This document shows, piece after piece, positions 22,097 to 33,580 of a stretch of 35,483 nt of DNA. Under the pieces are notes generated by a model. It worked only from the letters and a program-made list of their open reading frames with translations, was not told the DNA's origin and searched no databases. How positions within the stretch are numbered: position 1 is the first letter of the stretch; each line of letters begins with the position of its first letter. The stretch comes from Smithellaceae bacterium (GTDB lineage Bacteria; Desulfobacterota; Syntrophia; Syntrophales; Smithellaceae): NCBI GenBank assembly GCA_030690945.1, contig JAUYFM010000009.1:1-35483 (forward strand), in the 5' to 3' direction. A program made the position numbers and the translations under genes.

Positions 22097-23683
22097 TCAG
22101 CTTTTTTCCATGGTCTTGTGGAATTGTATCTGCGGCCATTCTTCCATGGTATGGGAAAGCCGCCAATCGCTCATCGCCAGATAAACCAGATTCCCTTCCG
22201 TATCCATCGCCAGGTTCATCAGATTTTTTTTCTGAAAGTCTTCCATTTTTCTGGCATCGTCACAGGTGACCCAGCGGGCGGCGGCATAGTCCGTCTTTTC
22301 ATAGTCGGCATAAACGCTGTACTCGTTTTTCAGCCGTGACATGGTCACATCAAATTGCAGCGCGCCGACGGCGCCCAGGATATTATCCGATCCCCATAAA
22401 GGTTTAAAGACCTGAATCGCGCCTTCTTCGGAAAGCTGCGTCAGTCCTTTCTGCAAATGTTTCAGACGCAACGGGTCTTTGAGCCGCACGCGGCAGAAAT
22501 GCTCCGGGGCAAAATGCGGAATGCCGGTGAATTTGAGCGGTTCCTTTTGTGTGAACGTATCGCCCACTTTGATGGTGCCGTGATTGTGGATGCCGATGAT
22601 GTCGCCGGGATAGGCTTCGTCGATATTGGTCCGGTCCTGCGCCATAAAAATAGTGGCGTTGGATAAGGAGATTTCCTTGTCGATGCGGTGATGCATCACG
22701 CGCATGCCGCGCTCGAATTTGCCCGAACAAATCCGCATAAAGGCGATGCGGTCACGGTGCGCCGGGTCCATGTTGGCCTGAATTTTAAAAACAAAGCCGG
22801 AAAAATCGTCTTCATCCGGACTGACTTGCCTCGTGGTTGTGGGGCGCGCGACCGGCGGCGGGGCGATTTCCACAAAGGCGTCGAGCAGTTCCTTGACACC
22901 GAAGTTATTGATGGCGCTGCCGAAAAAAACCGGTGTCTGACCGGCCTTTAAATAGTCTTTAATGTCAAAAGGATTGGCCGCGCCTTCCAAGAGGGCGATT
23001 TCCTCGCGGAGTTCTCCGGCCTGGCTGTCCAGCAGTTCATCGAGTAACGGATCGGACAAATCGCTGATCACAACCCCGCCTTCCGAACGCTTTGCCTTGC
23101 CCGGGGTGAAGAGATGCAGCTTTTTGTCGTACAGATTGTAGACGCCTTTGAAGCGCTTGCCCATGCCGATGGGCCAGGACAGAGGGGAGCATTCAATCTG
23201 CAACTTATCTTCGATATCCGCCAGGATGTCCAGTGGCGCCAGGCAGTCGCGGTCCATTTTGTTGATAAAGGTGATGATGGGTGTGTTGCGCAGACGGCAG
23301 ACTTCCATGAGCTTCTGTGTCTGCGTCTCTACGCCTTTGGCGCCGTCGATTACCATCAGCGCGCTGTCTACTGCGGTGAGCACGCGAAACGTGTCTTCGG
23401 AAAAGTCCTGATGGCCCGGTGTGTCCAATAGATTAATTTCGCAATCGGCATATTCAAACTTCATAACGGACGATGTGACGGAAATGCCGCGTTCCTTTTC
23501 AATAGACATCCAATCACTCAGTGCGTGTTTTGATGCTTTACGGGCTTTTACCGCGCCGGCCATCTGGATGGCGCCGCCGAAAAGCAGCAGTTTTTCAGTA
23601 AGCGTCGTCTTCCCCGCGTCGGGATGGCTGATGATCCCGAAGGTACGCCGCCGTTCGATTTCTTTTTGCAGTTGCTTACTCAA
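22097..23683 (-). CDS. prfC: Peptide chain release factor 3
   Basis: About 528 residues from a TTG at 23683, chosen because AAAGAGGT lies just upstream and RF3 homologues begin close to [24 protein letters not shown]; an in-frame ATG at 23722 adds 13 residues but lacks a ribosome-binding site. GTPase motifs: [13 protein letters not shown] (G1), ERGISVTSS (G2), [11 protein letters not shown] (G3), NKMD (G4). The three-domain length and C-terminal [12 protein letters not shown] fit RF3 rather than EF-G. It recycles RF1/RF2 after peptide release. A terminator-like hairpin lies immediately upstream on the same strand (23729-23753). Confidence 0.95.
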   Translation of the reverse strand: MSKQLQKEIERRRTFGIISHPDAGKTTLTEKLLLFGGAIQMAGAVKARKASKHALSDWMSIEKERGISVTSSVMKFEYADCEINLLDTPGHQDFSEDTFRVLTAVDSALMVIDGAKGVETQTQKLMEVCRLRNTPIITFINKMDRDCLAPLDILADIEDKLQIECSPLSWPIGMGKRFKGVYNLYDKKLHLFTPGKAKRSEGGVVISDLSDPLLDELLDSQAGELREEIALLEGAANPFDIKDYLKAGQTPVFFGSAINNFGVKELLDAFVEIAPPPVARPTTTRQVSPDEDDFSGFVFKIQANMDPAHRDRIAFMRICSGKFERGMRVMHHRIDKEISLSNATIFMAQDRTNIDEAYPGDIIGIHNHGTIKVGDTFTQKEPLKFTGIPHFAPEHFCRVRLKDPLRLKHLQKGLTQLSEEGAIQVFKPLWGSDNILGAVGALQFDVTMSRLKNEYSVYADYEKTDYAAARWVTCDDARKMEDFQKKNLMNLAMDTEGNLVYLAMSDWRLSHTMEEWPQIQFHKTMEKS

Positions 23684-23728
23684 AATTACCTCTTTGCCAT
23701 TTAGCTGTAAAAGTTGTGGCATTAAATA

Positions 23729-23753
23729 AAAAAAGCGGGCATATGCCCGTCTT
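23729..23753 (-). terminator. Terminator-like hairpin in the prfC leader
   Basis: Minus-strand ACGGGCATATGCCCGC, a perfect palindrome at its core, followed by seven T that end seven bases before the ATG at 23722. No gene on the minus strand ends here, so it may attenuate prfC transcription. Just before it, a very short frame TTG GTT AAA GAA GGT TAA lies behind AGGAGGG. Confidence 0.55.
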
Positions 23754-23865
23754 TTAACCTTCTTTAACCAATATATTCCCTCCTGTCAACAGGCAAGAAA
23801 ACAAAACCTATCAACTTTCACGCATGTCTCATGCGACCATATGATCGGCTTTCCCTAAAAAATCC

Positions 23866-23893
23866 TTGACAAAAAAAGCATGTTGAATAAAAG
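23866..23893 (+). promoter_or_regulatory. Predicted promoter of tRNA-Gly and perhaps the rimP operon
   Basis: TTGACA at 23866-23871, 16-base spacer, TAAAAG at 23888-23893, 13 bases before the mature tRNA 5' end. The same -35/-10 sequences occur at the ilv promoter. Confidence 0.6.
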
Positions 23894-23906
23894 TCACAGG
23901 CCATGA

Positions 23907-23981
23907 GCGGGCGTAATTCAGTGGTAGAATGTCAGCTTCCCAAGCTGGACGTCGCCGGTTCGAGCCCGGTCGCCCGCTCCA
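23907..23981 (+). tRNA. tRNA-Gly (anticodon CCC), CCA encoded
   Basis: A full cloverleaf: acceptor GCGGGCG/CGCCCGC, D-arm with AGTGGTAGAAT, anticodon stem TCAGC/GCTGG around loop TTCCCAA (anticodon CCC, reads GGG), T-arm CCGGTTCGAGCCCGG, discriminator T and encoded CCA. It is very close to E. coli glyU in pattern. It is the first gene upstream of rimP, the position taken by metY (initiator tRNA) in E. coli. A small AGCCTG/CAGGCT hairpin at 23988-24003 follows. Confidence 0.97.
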
Positions 23982-24086
23982 TTTTTTAGCCTGCGGGCAG
24001 GCTTGCTTTGGCCGGTAAATAGTGCTTGCAATGCCTGTTTGTATATGGTAGTTGCATTTCCAACCATCACTGAAAGTAGTATGCTG

Positions 24087-24110
24087 AAGTGGGCTTTCGC
24101 CCACTTTTTT
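24087..24110 (+). terminator. Intrinsic terminator between tRNA-Gly and rimP
   Basis: AAGTGGGC (24087-24094), TTTC loop, GCCCACTT (24099-24106), then a run of T to 24110 and further ATTTT. Perfect stem. It either ends the tRNA transcript or attenuates read-through into the rimP operon, 20 bases before the rimP start. Confidence 0.88.
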
Positions 24111-24130
24111 ATTTTCTGAAGCGATTGATT

Positions 24131-24616
24131 ATGAGCGATGATTTAAAAGACAAAATATGGCAATTGGCCGAACCGGTTGCGTTCTCCGAAGGGATGGAGC
24201 TGATTCATGTCGAATGCCTGAAAATGCATTCGCGCTGGGTTTTCCGGCTTTTCCTGGATAAAGAAGGCGGTGTTACGCTGGGCGACTGCACCTCGGTCAG
24301 CAATCAACTGGGTGATATTCTGGATGTTCATGATTTGTCCCACGGATCCTATACATTGGAAGTATCCTCGCCGGGCCTCGACCGTCCCATCTCGCGCGAC
24401 CGCGATTTTGAGAGGTTCAGAGGGGCTCAAGTAAGAATCAAGACCCATATAAAGATCGACGGCGTGAAGAATTTTCAGGGGACGCTGGTGGATTACGTGG
24501 AAGAAAACGGCCGGAAGATTGTACGGATTGATTTGGCGGGTAACATAAGCAGTATCCCGAAAAATGAAATCGCCAAAGCTAACCTGATTGATGAAACCGC
24601 TGTGATCTTAGAATGA
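24131..24616 (+). CDS. rimP: Ribosome maturation factor RimP
   Basis: 161 residues from ATG 24131 (MSDDLKDKIWQLAEP); the frame is open further upstream but passes through the terminator. The N-terminal domain carries GMELIHVECLKMHSRWVFRLFLD and the conserved VSSPGLDRPI followed by RDRDFERFRG; an SH3-like C-terminal domain ends in KNEIAKANL. RimP assists 30S subunit assembly. First protein gene of the rimP-nusA-infB cluster. Confidence 0.95.
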   Translation: MSDDLKDKIWQLAEPVAFSEGMELIHVECLKMHSRWVFRLFLDKEGGVTLGDCTSVSNQLGDILDVHDLSHGSYTLEVSSPGLDRPISRDRDFERFRGAQVRIKTHIKIDGVKNFQGTLVDYVEENGRKIVRIDLAGNISSIPKNEIAKANLIDETAVILE

Positions 24617-24678
24617 AAAAAACGCCGACAGGCTGAAATGTGATACAGCCCAAGAGAAGAAAAGGGAGGAATTTGTGA

Positions 24679-25941
24679 ATGTTGCAAGAACTTAAACGTC
24701 TGATTGAGCAGATGGGTAAGGACAGGGGCATCGACAAGCTCATCATTACAGAAGCCCTCGAGGCCGCCATGTTGACCGCGGCGCGCAAAAAACTGGGGGC
24801 CAACGTGGATATTGAAGCACACTACAATGACGACGCCGGAGAAATTGAAGTGTTTCAGTTTAAAACGGTTGTTGATAAAGTGCTCGATCCCGAAACACAA
24901 ATTTCCAAAGAGGAAGCCAGAAAAACCCTCGATGAAGGCGCGGAACCAGGCGACTCTCTGGGCATGAAAATCGAAACCAGTTCCTTTGGCCGTATCGCCG
25001 TCCAGATGGCCAAGCAAATCATTATTCAACGCGTTAAAGATGCGGAGCGTGACAATATCTATGACGAATATAAGGACCGCAAGGGCGAATTAATTAACGG
25101 TTTTGTCCAGCGGTTTGAAGGCGGCAACATCATTGTGAACCTGGGACGCGCTGAAGGCGTGGTGCCCCCCACGGAGCAGATTCACCGCGAAACCTACAAA
25201 CGCGGCGAACGCATCCGGACGTATCTCTTCGAAGTGAAAAAAAATACGAAAGGGGCGCAGATTATTCTGTCGCGTACCCATCCCGCTTTCCTCAAGGCGC
25301 TTTTTGAAGTGGAAGTGCCGGAAATTTCCGAAGGGCTCATTGACATTGTCAGCGTGGCCCGCGAGCCGGGCAAGCGCGGCAAGATTGCCGTGCGGGCCAA
25401 GGATAAGGACATTGATCCGGTGGGCGCCTGCGTGGGCATGAGAGGTTCACGTGTGCAAAGCGTGGTGCAGGAGTTGCGCGGTGAAAAAATCGACATTATT
25501 CCCTATACGGAGGACGCGGCCAAGTTTGTCTCGAGCGCCCTGTCTCCCGCCAAGGTTAATCGCGTGTTTGTCGATGAAGAAAACCGCGCCATGACGGTGA
25601 TTGTGCCGGATGACCAATTGTCGCTGGCCATTGGGAAAAACGGTCAGAATGTTCGCCTGGCAGTTAAGCTGACCGGCTGGAAAATCGATGTGAAGAACGA
25701 AACAATGGCTGCCGAAAAGGACGACGACGGACATAAGGCGCTGATGCAAATTCCCGGTATCGGACCGGCGATGGCGGAAAAACTCTTTGCCCAGGGCATT
25801 AAGAGTATCGCGATGGTGGCGGCGATGGAGCCGGAAGCGCTGTCTGCAATACCCGGCGTCGGTGAAAAGACCAGCACGGAATGGATTGAAGAAGCCGTCA
25901 GGCTTTTGGACGAGGAAATGAACGATAACAAAAAAGCGTAA
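24679..25941 (+). CDS. nusA: Transcription termination/antitermination factor NusA
   Basis: 420 residues. N-terminal RNA polymerase-binding domain, S1 domain (GELINGFVQRFEGGNIIVNLGRAEGVVPP), two KH domains (GACVGMRGSRVQSVVQELRGEKIDII and SLAIGKNGQNVRLAVKLTGWKIDV), and one C-terminal helix-hairpin-helix region (LMQIPGIGPAMAEKL, LSAIPGVGEKTS). It is shorter than E. coli NusA, which carries two acidic repeats. It binds RNA and RNA polymerase and modulates pausing and termination. AAGGGAGG precedes the start. Confidence 0.97.
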   Translation: MLQELKRLIEQMGKDRGIDKLIITEALEAAMLTAARKKLGANVDIEAHYNDDAGEIEVFQFKTVVDKVLDPETQISKEEARKTLDEGAEPGDSLGMKIETSSFGRIAVQMAKQIIIQRVKDAERDNIYDEYKDRKGELINGFVQRFEGGNIIVNLGRAEGVVPPTEQIHRETYKRGERIRTYLFEVKKNTKGAQIILSRTHPAFLKALFEVEVPEISEGLIDIVSVAREPGKRGKIAVRAKDKDIDPVGACVGMRGSRVQSVVQELRGEKIDIIPYTEDAAKFVSSALSPAKVNRVFVDEENRAMTVIVPDDQLSLAIGKNGQNVRLAVKLTGWKIDVKNETMAAEKDDDGHKALMQIPGIGPAMAEKLFAQGIKSIAMVAAMEPEALSAIPGVGEKTSTEWIEEAVRLLDEEMNDNKKA

Positions 25942-25984
25942 TTTTTTTCAGGGACCCAATATTTAACTTGAGGGAGTTTCGGGA

Positions 25985-28654
<2,670 letters not shown>

Positions 28655-28702
28655 TGGTTTCGAATTTTCTCGAAGCCGTGGATTGGGAATCAGGCAAGTA
28701 CG

Positions 28703-29062
28703 ATGAATTTTAAAAGGGCGGATAGAGTAGGCGAATTGATTCTGGCGGAAATGTCCGATATTCTGCTCAAAGTTATTAAAGATCCCCGCCTGCACGCGGT
28801 AACGATCACGGCGGTCAAAATGACGGATGATCTGCGCAACGCCAGGATTTATTTTGTCGAAATGGGCAAAGACGAATTAAACGAAGAGATTCAGTCGGCC
28901 TTGAGTAAAGCCAAAGGATTTGTGCGGCGGGAGTTGGGCCATCGCCTGCAGCTCCGCTTAGTGCCGGATATTGTTTTTGTGCATGACAAGTCGTTCGGCT
29001 ATGGCAACCGTATTGAAAAACTGCTCGCCGAGATCGCTAAACAGGAAGAAGTTAATGATTAA
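28703..29062 (+). CDS. rbfA: Ribosome-binding factor A
   Basis: 119 residues, KH-like fold: FKRADRVGELILAEMSDIL, DPRLHAVTITAVKMTDDLRNARIYF, GFVRRELGHRLQLRLVPDIVFVHD. Cold-shock 30S maturation factor acting on the 16S rRNA 5' end. It lies 48 bases after infB and overlaps nrnA by 8 bases. Confidence 0.95.
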   Translation: MNFKRADRVGELILAEMSDILLKVIKDPRLHAVTITAVKMTDDLRNARIYFVEMGKDELNEEIQSALSKAKGFVRRELGHRLQLRLVPDIVFVHDKSFGYGNRIEKLLAEIAKQEEVND

Positions 29063-30005
29063 AGAAATACTTGCAGCAATTGCTCAGGGAGAAAAATTTT
29101 TAATTACCGCACATGTTCGATTGGATGGAGACGCGCTGGGTTCGGAACTGGCGCTGTATTTGATGTTAAAGGATTTAGGCAAGGAAGCGGTGATTTGCAA
29201 TCAGGATGCCACGCCGTCGCACTACCGGTTTTTGCCGGCGGCTGGGCGTATTGTTCATGAACTGGAGAATGTTGAGAAATACGATGTCGCTTTTATTCTC
29301 GATTGTGCCGAATTGGACCGCGTGGGCAAAATTTCCGGGGACATTGTCCGGGTTAAGACATTGATTAATATTGATCACCACGTGTCCAACGGCGGATTTT
29401 GTCAATTGAGGCTGCTGGATCCGAAGGCAAGCTCCACAGGTGAACTCCTCTACCGTTTGATGCGTAAGATGCACGTGAAGATGACGAAAGATATCTGTAC
29501 GAACCTGTATGCGGCCATTCTAACGGATACGGGCGGTTTCCGCTATTCCAGCACGCATCAGGAAACGCTCCGGGCCGCAGGCGATCTGGTGGAAGGCGGC
29601 GCCAGCCCGCAATGGATTTCCGAAAATATTTATGAAAGCGATCCGCCGGTGAAACTTCAGTTGTTGTCCAGAGTTCTGGAAACATTGACGCTGGATATGA
29701 AAACCAAAACCGCATCACTGGTGGTTACTCAGCAACATTTGCAGGACACAGGCGCGATGATGGAACACACGGACGGCTTTATCGATATTCCCCGGACGGT
29801 TAAAGGGATTGACATCGCGATGCTCTACACGCAAACGGAGGGAAACCATTTCAAACTGAGCCTGCGTTCCAAGGGCAAGGTCAACGTGGAAAAAATCGCT
29901 CGAAAATTCGGCGGCGGGGGACATATCAATGCGGCGGCCTGCAGGGTCGAGGGCAATATTGATGAGATCAAGAGGCGGGTGCTCGAAGCGGTCAGGGAAT
30001 TATAG
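29055..30005 (+). CDS. nrnA: DHH-family phosphoesterase, bifunctional oligoribonuclease/pAp phosphatase NrnA
   Basis: 316 residues from ATG 29055, which overlaps the end of rbfA and follows CAGGAAGAAG. Metal-binding motifs of the DHH family: LDGDALGS (Asp24, Asp26), DCAE (Asp83), DHHVSN (107-109), TDTGGFRYS (Asp158). The DHHA1 domain ends with the GGGGHINAAAC motif (286-296). NrnA degrades 2-5-mer RNAs and 3'-phosphoadenosine phosphate. Its place between rbfA and truB is common outside the Enterobacteria. It links RNA decay by PNPase (downstream) with clearing of short products. Confidence 0.93.
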   Translation: MIKEILAAIAQGEKFLITAHVRLDGDALGSELALYLMLKDLGKEAVICNQDATPSHYRFLPAAGRIVHELENVEKYDVAFILDCAELDRVGKISGDIVRVKTLINIDHHVSNGGFCQLRLLDPKASSTGELLYRLMRKMHVKMTKDICTNLYAAILTDTGGFRYSSTHQETLRAAGDLVEGGASPQWISENIYESDPPVKLQLLSRVLETLTLDMKTKTASLVVTQQHLQDTGAMMEHTDGFIDIPRTVKGIDIAMLYTQTEGNHFKLSLRSKGKVNVEKIARKFGGGGHINAAACRVEGNIDEIKRRVLEAVREL

Positions 30006-30011
30006 ACGCTT

Positions 30012-30953
30012 ATGGACGGTATTGTAGTGATTGACAAACCGGCAGGGTATACGTCCCACGATGTCGTGAGTGAAATCAAAAAAATTCTGGGTGCCCGAAA
30101 AGCAGGACATACCGGAACGCTGGACCCGCTGGCAACAGGTGTTTTGCCGGTCTGTATTAATGAGGCGACAAAACTGGCGCAGTTTTTGTTAGCGGAAAAG
30201 AAAACCTATCTGGCGACCATGTTGTTGGGGATTCGGACGGATACGCAGGATACCGAAGGGAAGGTAACTGAAAAATCGGACAGGGTTGCTTCCGAAGAAG
30301 ATATTCGGGAGGCGCTCAGGCGAATGGTGGGGAAGATACAACAAGTCCCGCCCGCTTACTCGGCACTGAAGCTCAAAGGCAAGCCTTTGTACAAGTATGC
30401 GCGGCGAGGAGAGTTTCCTGAAATATCGGCGAGGAACGTGGAGATATTCAGTTTGAACGTGAGGGACATTTCCTTTCCTTACGTGACGTTTGATATTTCC
30501 TGCTCCAAGGGCACGTATATCCGGACTGTCTGCTCCGATGTCGGTAATGCGTTAGATTGTGGGGCGTGTTTATCCGGTTTGCGCAGACTCCGGAGTGGCT
30601 TTTTTACCGAAGACATGGCTATATCTCTGGACAATAAAGCTCTGGCGGAGAGAAAAAAGGAATTGCTGTTTAAAATGTTGCCGATGGCAAAAGCCCTGCC
30701 CACATTTGCCGCCATTGAAGTCAGTGAATCGCTGGCCGACAAACTGCGTGCAGGATTTCAGCCGGATGTGGAAATGATGCGGCAAAATGTTCTTCCTTTT
30801 CTTGCGGCGGGAGATATGCTAAAGTTCACCACCCCCGGCGGTTATTTGGTGGCGGTGGCCCAAATGCAGATGCCGGCAAGCGAGATGGCTAATCAGGATG
30901 GAAGAACCCCGGCGGCCAGGATACTCAGGGTATTTAAAAGTACGAATAAATGA
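30012..30953 (+). CDS. truB: tRNA pseudouridine(55) synthase
   Basis: 313 residues. N-terminal MDGIVVIDKPAGYTSHDVV, catalytic Asp38 in AGHTGTLDPLATGVLP, KTYLATMLLG, the QVPPAYSALKLKGKPLYKYAR motif and CSKGTYIRTVCSDVG. It makes pseudouridine at position 55 of the T loop. Starts 6 bases after nrnA. The C-terminal PUA-like extension (about 235-313) is of usual length. Confidence 0.96.
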   Translation: MDGIVVIDKPAGYTSHDVVSEIKKILGARKAGHTGTLDPLATGVLPVCINEATKLAQFLLAEKKTYLATMLLGIRTDTQDTEGKVTEKSDRVASEEDIREALRRMVGKIQQVPPAYSALKLKGKPLYKYARRGEFPEISARNVEIFSLNVRDISFPYVTFDISCSKGTYIRTVCSDVGNALDCGACLSGLRRLRSGFFTEDMAISLDNKALAERKKELLFKMLPMAKALPTFAAIEVSESLADKLRAGFQPDVEMMRQNVLPFLAAGDMLKFTTPGGYLVAVAQMQMPASEMANQDGRTPAARILRVFKSTNK

Positions 30954-30994
30954 ACGACTGAAATAAACAAGGAATGAATAGGGAGGAAAGAAGC

Positions 30995-31261
30995 GTGTTA
31001 ACTTTGGAAAAAAGAAAAACATTAATCGAGGACTATCGGCTTCACGAGAAAGATACCGGTTCGCCGGAAGTACAGATTGCTCTTTTGAGCGCCAGAATTG
31101 AATATTTAACTGAGCACTTTAAGGCGCATCAGAAAGATCATCACTCACGGCGCGGTCTGTTGAAGCTCGTCGGCCAGAGAAGAAGATTACTCAATTATAT
31201 CAAAGAAGACGATGTGGAGCGTTACAGAAACATAATCAAACGTTTGGGTCTCAGGAAATAA
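30995..31261 (+). CDS. rpsO: 30S ribosomal protein S15
   Basis: 88 residues from a GTG at 30995, chosen because GGGAGG lies 8 bases before it and the product then has the standard length ([31 protein letters not shown]). An in-frame ATG 21 bases upstream would lie before this ribosome-binding site. Conserved [23 protein letters not shown] contacts 16S rRNA h20-h22. Confidence 0.97.
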   Translation: MLTLEKRKTLIEDYRLHEKDTGSPEVQIALLSARIEYLTEHFKAHQKDHHSRRGLLKLVGQRRRLLNYIKEDDVERYRNIIKRLGLRK

Positions 31262-31270
31262 CAAGAGCCA

Positions 31271-31356
31271 TTCAAGGGCGGAAGGCAAAAGTGTAACCGA
31301 TTGGACAAGTATTGATCAATACCTGCGTCAATCGGCTTTTGCGTTTCGCCCTTGAA
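31271..31356 (+). promoter_or_regulatory. Long stem-loop in the rpsO-pnp intergenic RNA (RNase III-type site)
   Basis: TTCAAGGGCG/CGCCCTTGAA (31271-31280/31347-31356), GCAAAAG/CTTTTGC (31285-31291/31336-31342) and CCGATTG/CAATCGG (31297-31303/31329-31335) pair in order, capped by the palindrome GTATTGATCAATAC (31309-31322). Only small internal loops interrupt it. It lies between rpsO and pnp, where E. coli has the stem cut by RNase III for PNPase autoregulation. Confidence 0.85.
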
Positions 31357-31399
31357 GTTCCTGTTCCAGGCAACAACCAAAAGAAGGTGGAGGAAATTA

Positions 31400-33520
31400 A
31401 TGAGTAACGTATTTAGTACGGATTTTGCGGGGCGTAATTTTTCGATTAAGGCCAATTACGTGGCCGCGCAGGCGGACGGCTCGGCGCTGGTTTATTACGG
31501 CGATACGGTCGTGCTGGTGACGTCGGTCTCTTTAAAGAGCGTCAGGGAAGGCGTAGATTTTTTGCCGCTGACGGTGGATTATCAGGAAAAGACATTTGCG
31601 GCCGGAAAAATTCCCGGCGGTTTTTTTAAAAGAGAGGGGCGGAACAATGAACGCGAAGTTTTAACGTCGCGTATCATTGATCGGGCGATTCGTCCCTTGT
31701 TTCCCAAGGGATATTATTCGGAAACACAGATCGTGGCCACGGTGCTGTCTGTGGATAAGGAAAACGACTCGGATGTCGCGGCGATGATCGGCGCTTCCGC
31801 CGCTCTGGAAATGTCCGATGCCCCGTTTAAAGGACCGATTGCCGGTGTGCGCGTCGGTCGGATTGGAGGCGAACTGGTTGCCAATGCCTCGGCGGAAAAA
31901 ATGCAGGAAAGCGAGATGAACCTTTTCCTGGTGGGACGTAAAGTCACACCTGGTAAAACAGGCCGTCCTTATGACGTGGAACTCGTGATGATGGAAGGCG
32001 AAGCCAAAGAGGTTGCGGAAGACATTATTGTCGATGCCATTAATTTTGGACTGGAAGCTGTCCGTCCGGTCATTGATTTGCAGGATAAGATGCGTGCGGA
32101 GGTTGGCAAAGCTAAGAGACCGGTGGAAGAAGCGGAAGTGGACGAGGAACTCCTCGCGCGTGTACGTGCGCAGGCTCTACCCGGTTTAAAGGAAGGTTAC
32201 AGCATACCGCGTAAGTTGGAACGCTACAGCAAGTTGGGTGATGTTCGAGCAGCCGTTATCAAAAGTATTGGCGATGGAGATGCGGCACTGAGTAAAAAAG
32301 TTGCGGTGATTATCGAACATCTGGAATCCCGAATTCTTCGGGATATGATTCTTCAGGAAAAGAAGAGAATCGACGGTCGGTCTTCAACCGATATTCGTCC
32401 GATCAGTTCGGAAGTCGGTGTGTTGCCCCGTGCTCATGGTTCGGCCTTGTTTAACCGCGGTGAAACGCAGGCGCTGGCTGTACTCACATTAGGCACTTCC
32501 GCCGATGAGCAGCGGATGGATTATATCGCCGGCGAAGAACGGAGATCGTTCATGCTGCATTATAATTTCCCGCCCTACAGCGTGGGTGAAGCCAAATCGT
32601 TGCGCAGCCCCGGCCGGAGAGAAATTGGCCACGGCGCGCTGGCGCGTAAGGCGCTGGTTCCTATCCTGCCGTCTGCTGAAATGTTTCCCTATACCATCCG
32701 TATTGTATCGGAAATTTTGTCGTCCAACGGATCATCATCCATGGCTACCGTCTGTGGCGGCATCCTGTCTTTAATGGATGGCGGGGTCCCGGTGAAGGAC
32801 ATTGTTGCGGGTATCGCTATGGGGCTTTTGAAAGAAGGCGAAGAAGTTGTTATTTTATCAGACATCCTTGGCGATGAGGACCATGCCGGCGATATGGATT
32901 TCAAAGTTTGCGGAACCGAAAAAGGTGTTACTGCCTTGCAGATGGATATTAAAATTGATGGTCTGACCGAGGATATTCTGCGCAAGGCTCTGGCCCAGGC
33001 CAGAGAGGGCCGCATTCATATTATCGGGAAGATCCGCGAGACGATGACCGCGCCCCGCGGAGATATTTCACTTTACGCGCCGCGTATTACGACCGTTAAG
33101 GTGAAGGCAGATCAGGTTCGCACAGTGATCGGTTCCGGCGGCAAGAATATCCGCCAGATCATTAGCGAAACCGGTGTGACCATCGATGTGGAAGACGACG
33201 GTACCGTGACGATCGCGTCCTCCGATGCCGAAGCGGCCGCCCGTGCCGTGGCGATGGTGAAGTGGCTGACCGAGGAAGCTGAAATCGGGAAAATTTACCG
33301 CGGCACCGTGAAGAAAATTGTTGATTTCGGTGCGTTTGTCGAAATTCTGCCCGGAACGGAAGGTTTGCTGCATATCTCACAGATTGCCAAGGAGCGAATT
33401 GCCAAAGTGACGGATATCCTGCAGGAAGGCGACGAAGTCATGGTCAAAGTGTTGGAAGTGGATAAAACGGGCAAAATTCGTCTCAGCCGCAAAGAAGCGC
33501 TGGATGCTGAAGTAAAATAA
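31400..33520 (+). CDS. pnp: Polyribonucleotide nucleotidyltransferase (PNPase)
   Basis: 706 residues from ATG 31400 behind GGTGGAGG. Two RNase PH domains (first: VYYGDTVVLVTSV, FFKREGRNNEREVLTSRIIDRAIRP; second, catalytic: RAHGSALFNRGETQALAVLTLG, SSNGSSSMATVCGG, SDILGDEDHAGDMDFKV), then KH (IGSGGKNIRQIISETGVTI, about 576-594) and S1 (YRGTVKKIVDFGAFVEILPG, about 632-651). It degrades RNA 3' to 5' by phosphorolysis. The long stem-loop upstream suggests post-transcriptional self-control. Confidence 0.98.
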   Translation: MSNVFSTDFAGRNFSIKANYVAAQADGSALVYYGDTVVLVTSVSLKSVREGVDFLPLTVDYQEKTFAAGKIPGGFFKREGRNNEREVLTSRIIDRAIRPLFPKGYYSETQIVATVLSVDKENDSDVAAMIGASAALEMSDAPFKGPIAGVRVGRIGGELVANASAEKMQESEMNLFLVGRKVTPGKTGRPYDVELVMMEGEAKEVAEDIIVDAINFGLEAVRPVIDLQDKMRAEVGKAKRPVEEAEVDEELLARVRAQALPGLKEGYSIPRKLERYSKLGDVRAAVIKSIGDGDAALSKKVAVIIEHLESRILRDMILQEKKRIDGRSSTDIRPISSEVGVLPRAHGSALFNRGETQALAVLTLGTSADEQRMDYIAGEERRSFMLHYNFPPYSVGEAKSLRSPGRREIGHGALARKALVPILPSAEMFPYTIRIVSEILSSNGSSSMATVCGGILSLMDGGVPVKDIVAGIAMGLLKEGEEVVILSDILGDEDHAGDMDFKVCGTEKGVTALQMDIKIDGLTEDILRKALAQAREGRIHIIGKIRETMTAPRGDISLYAPRITTVKVKADQVRTVIGSGGKNIRQIISETGVTIDVEDDGTVTIASSDAEAAARAVAMVKWLTEEAEIGKIYRGTVKKIVDFGAFVEILPGTEGLLHISQIAKERIAKVTDILQEGDEVMVKVLEVDKTGKIRLSRKEALDAEVK

Positions 33521-33530
33521 AATCGTTTAT

Positions 33531-33566
33531 CCATTCCGTGTCCGCAAAAAAGCGGACACGGAATGG
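33531..33566 (+). promoter_or_regulatory. Perfect 15-bp hairpin at the pnp-dut junction
   Basis: CCATTCCGTGTCCGC (33531-33545), loop AAAAAA, GCGGACACGGAATGG (33552-33566). No T run follows on the plus strand, so it is not a standard terminator. It covers an in-frame ATG (33563) and ends 14 bases before the preferred dut start at 33581. Confidence 0.8.
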
Positions 33567-33580
33567 ATTCTTTCATTCTC

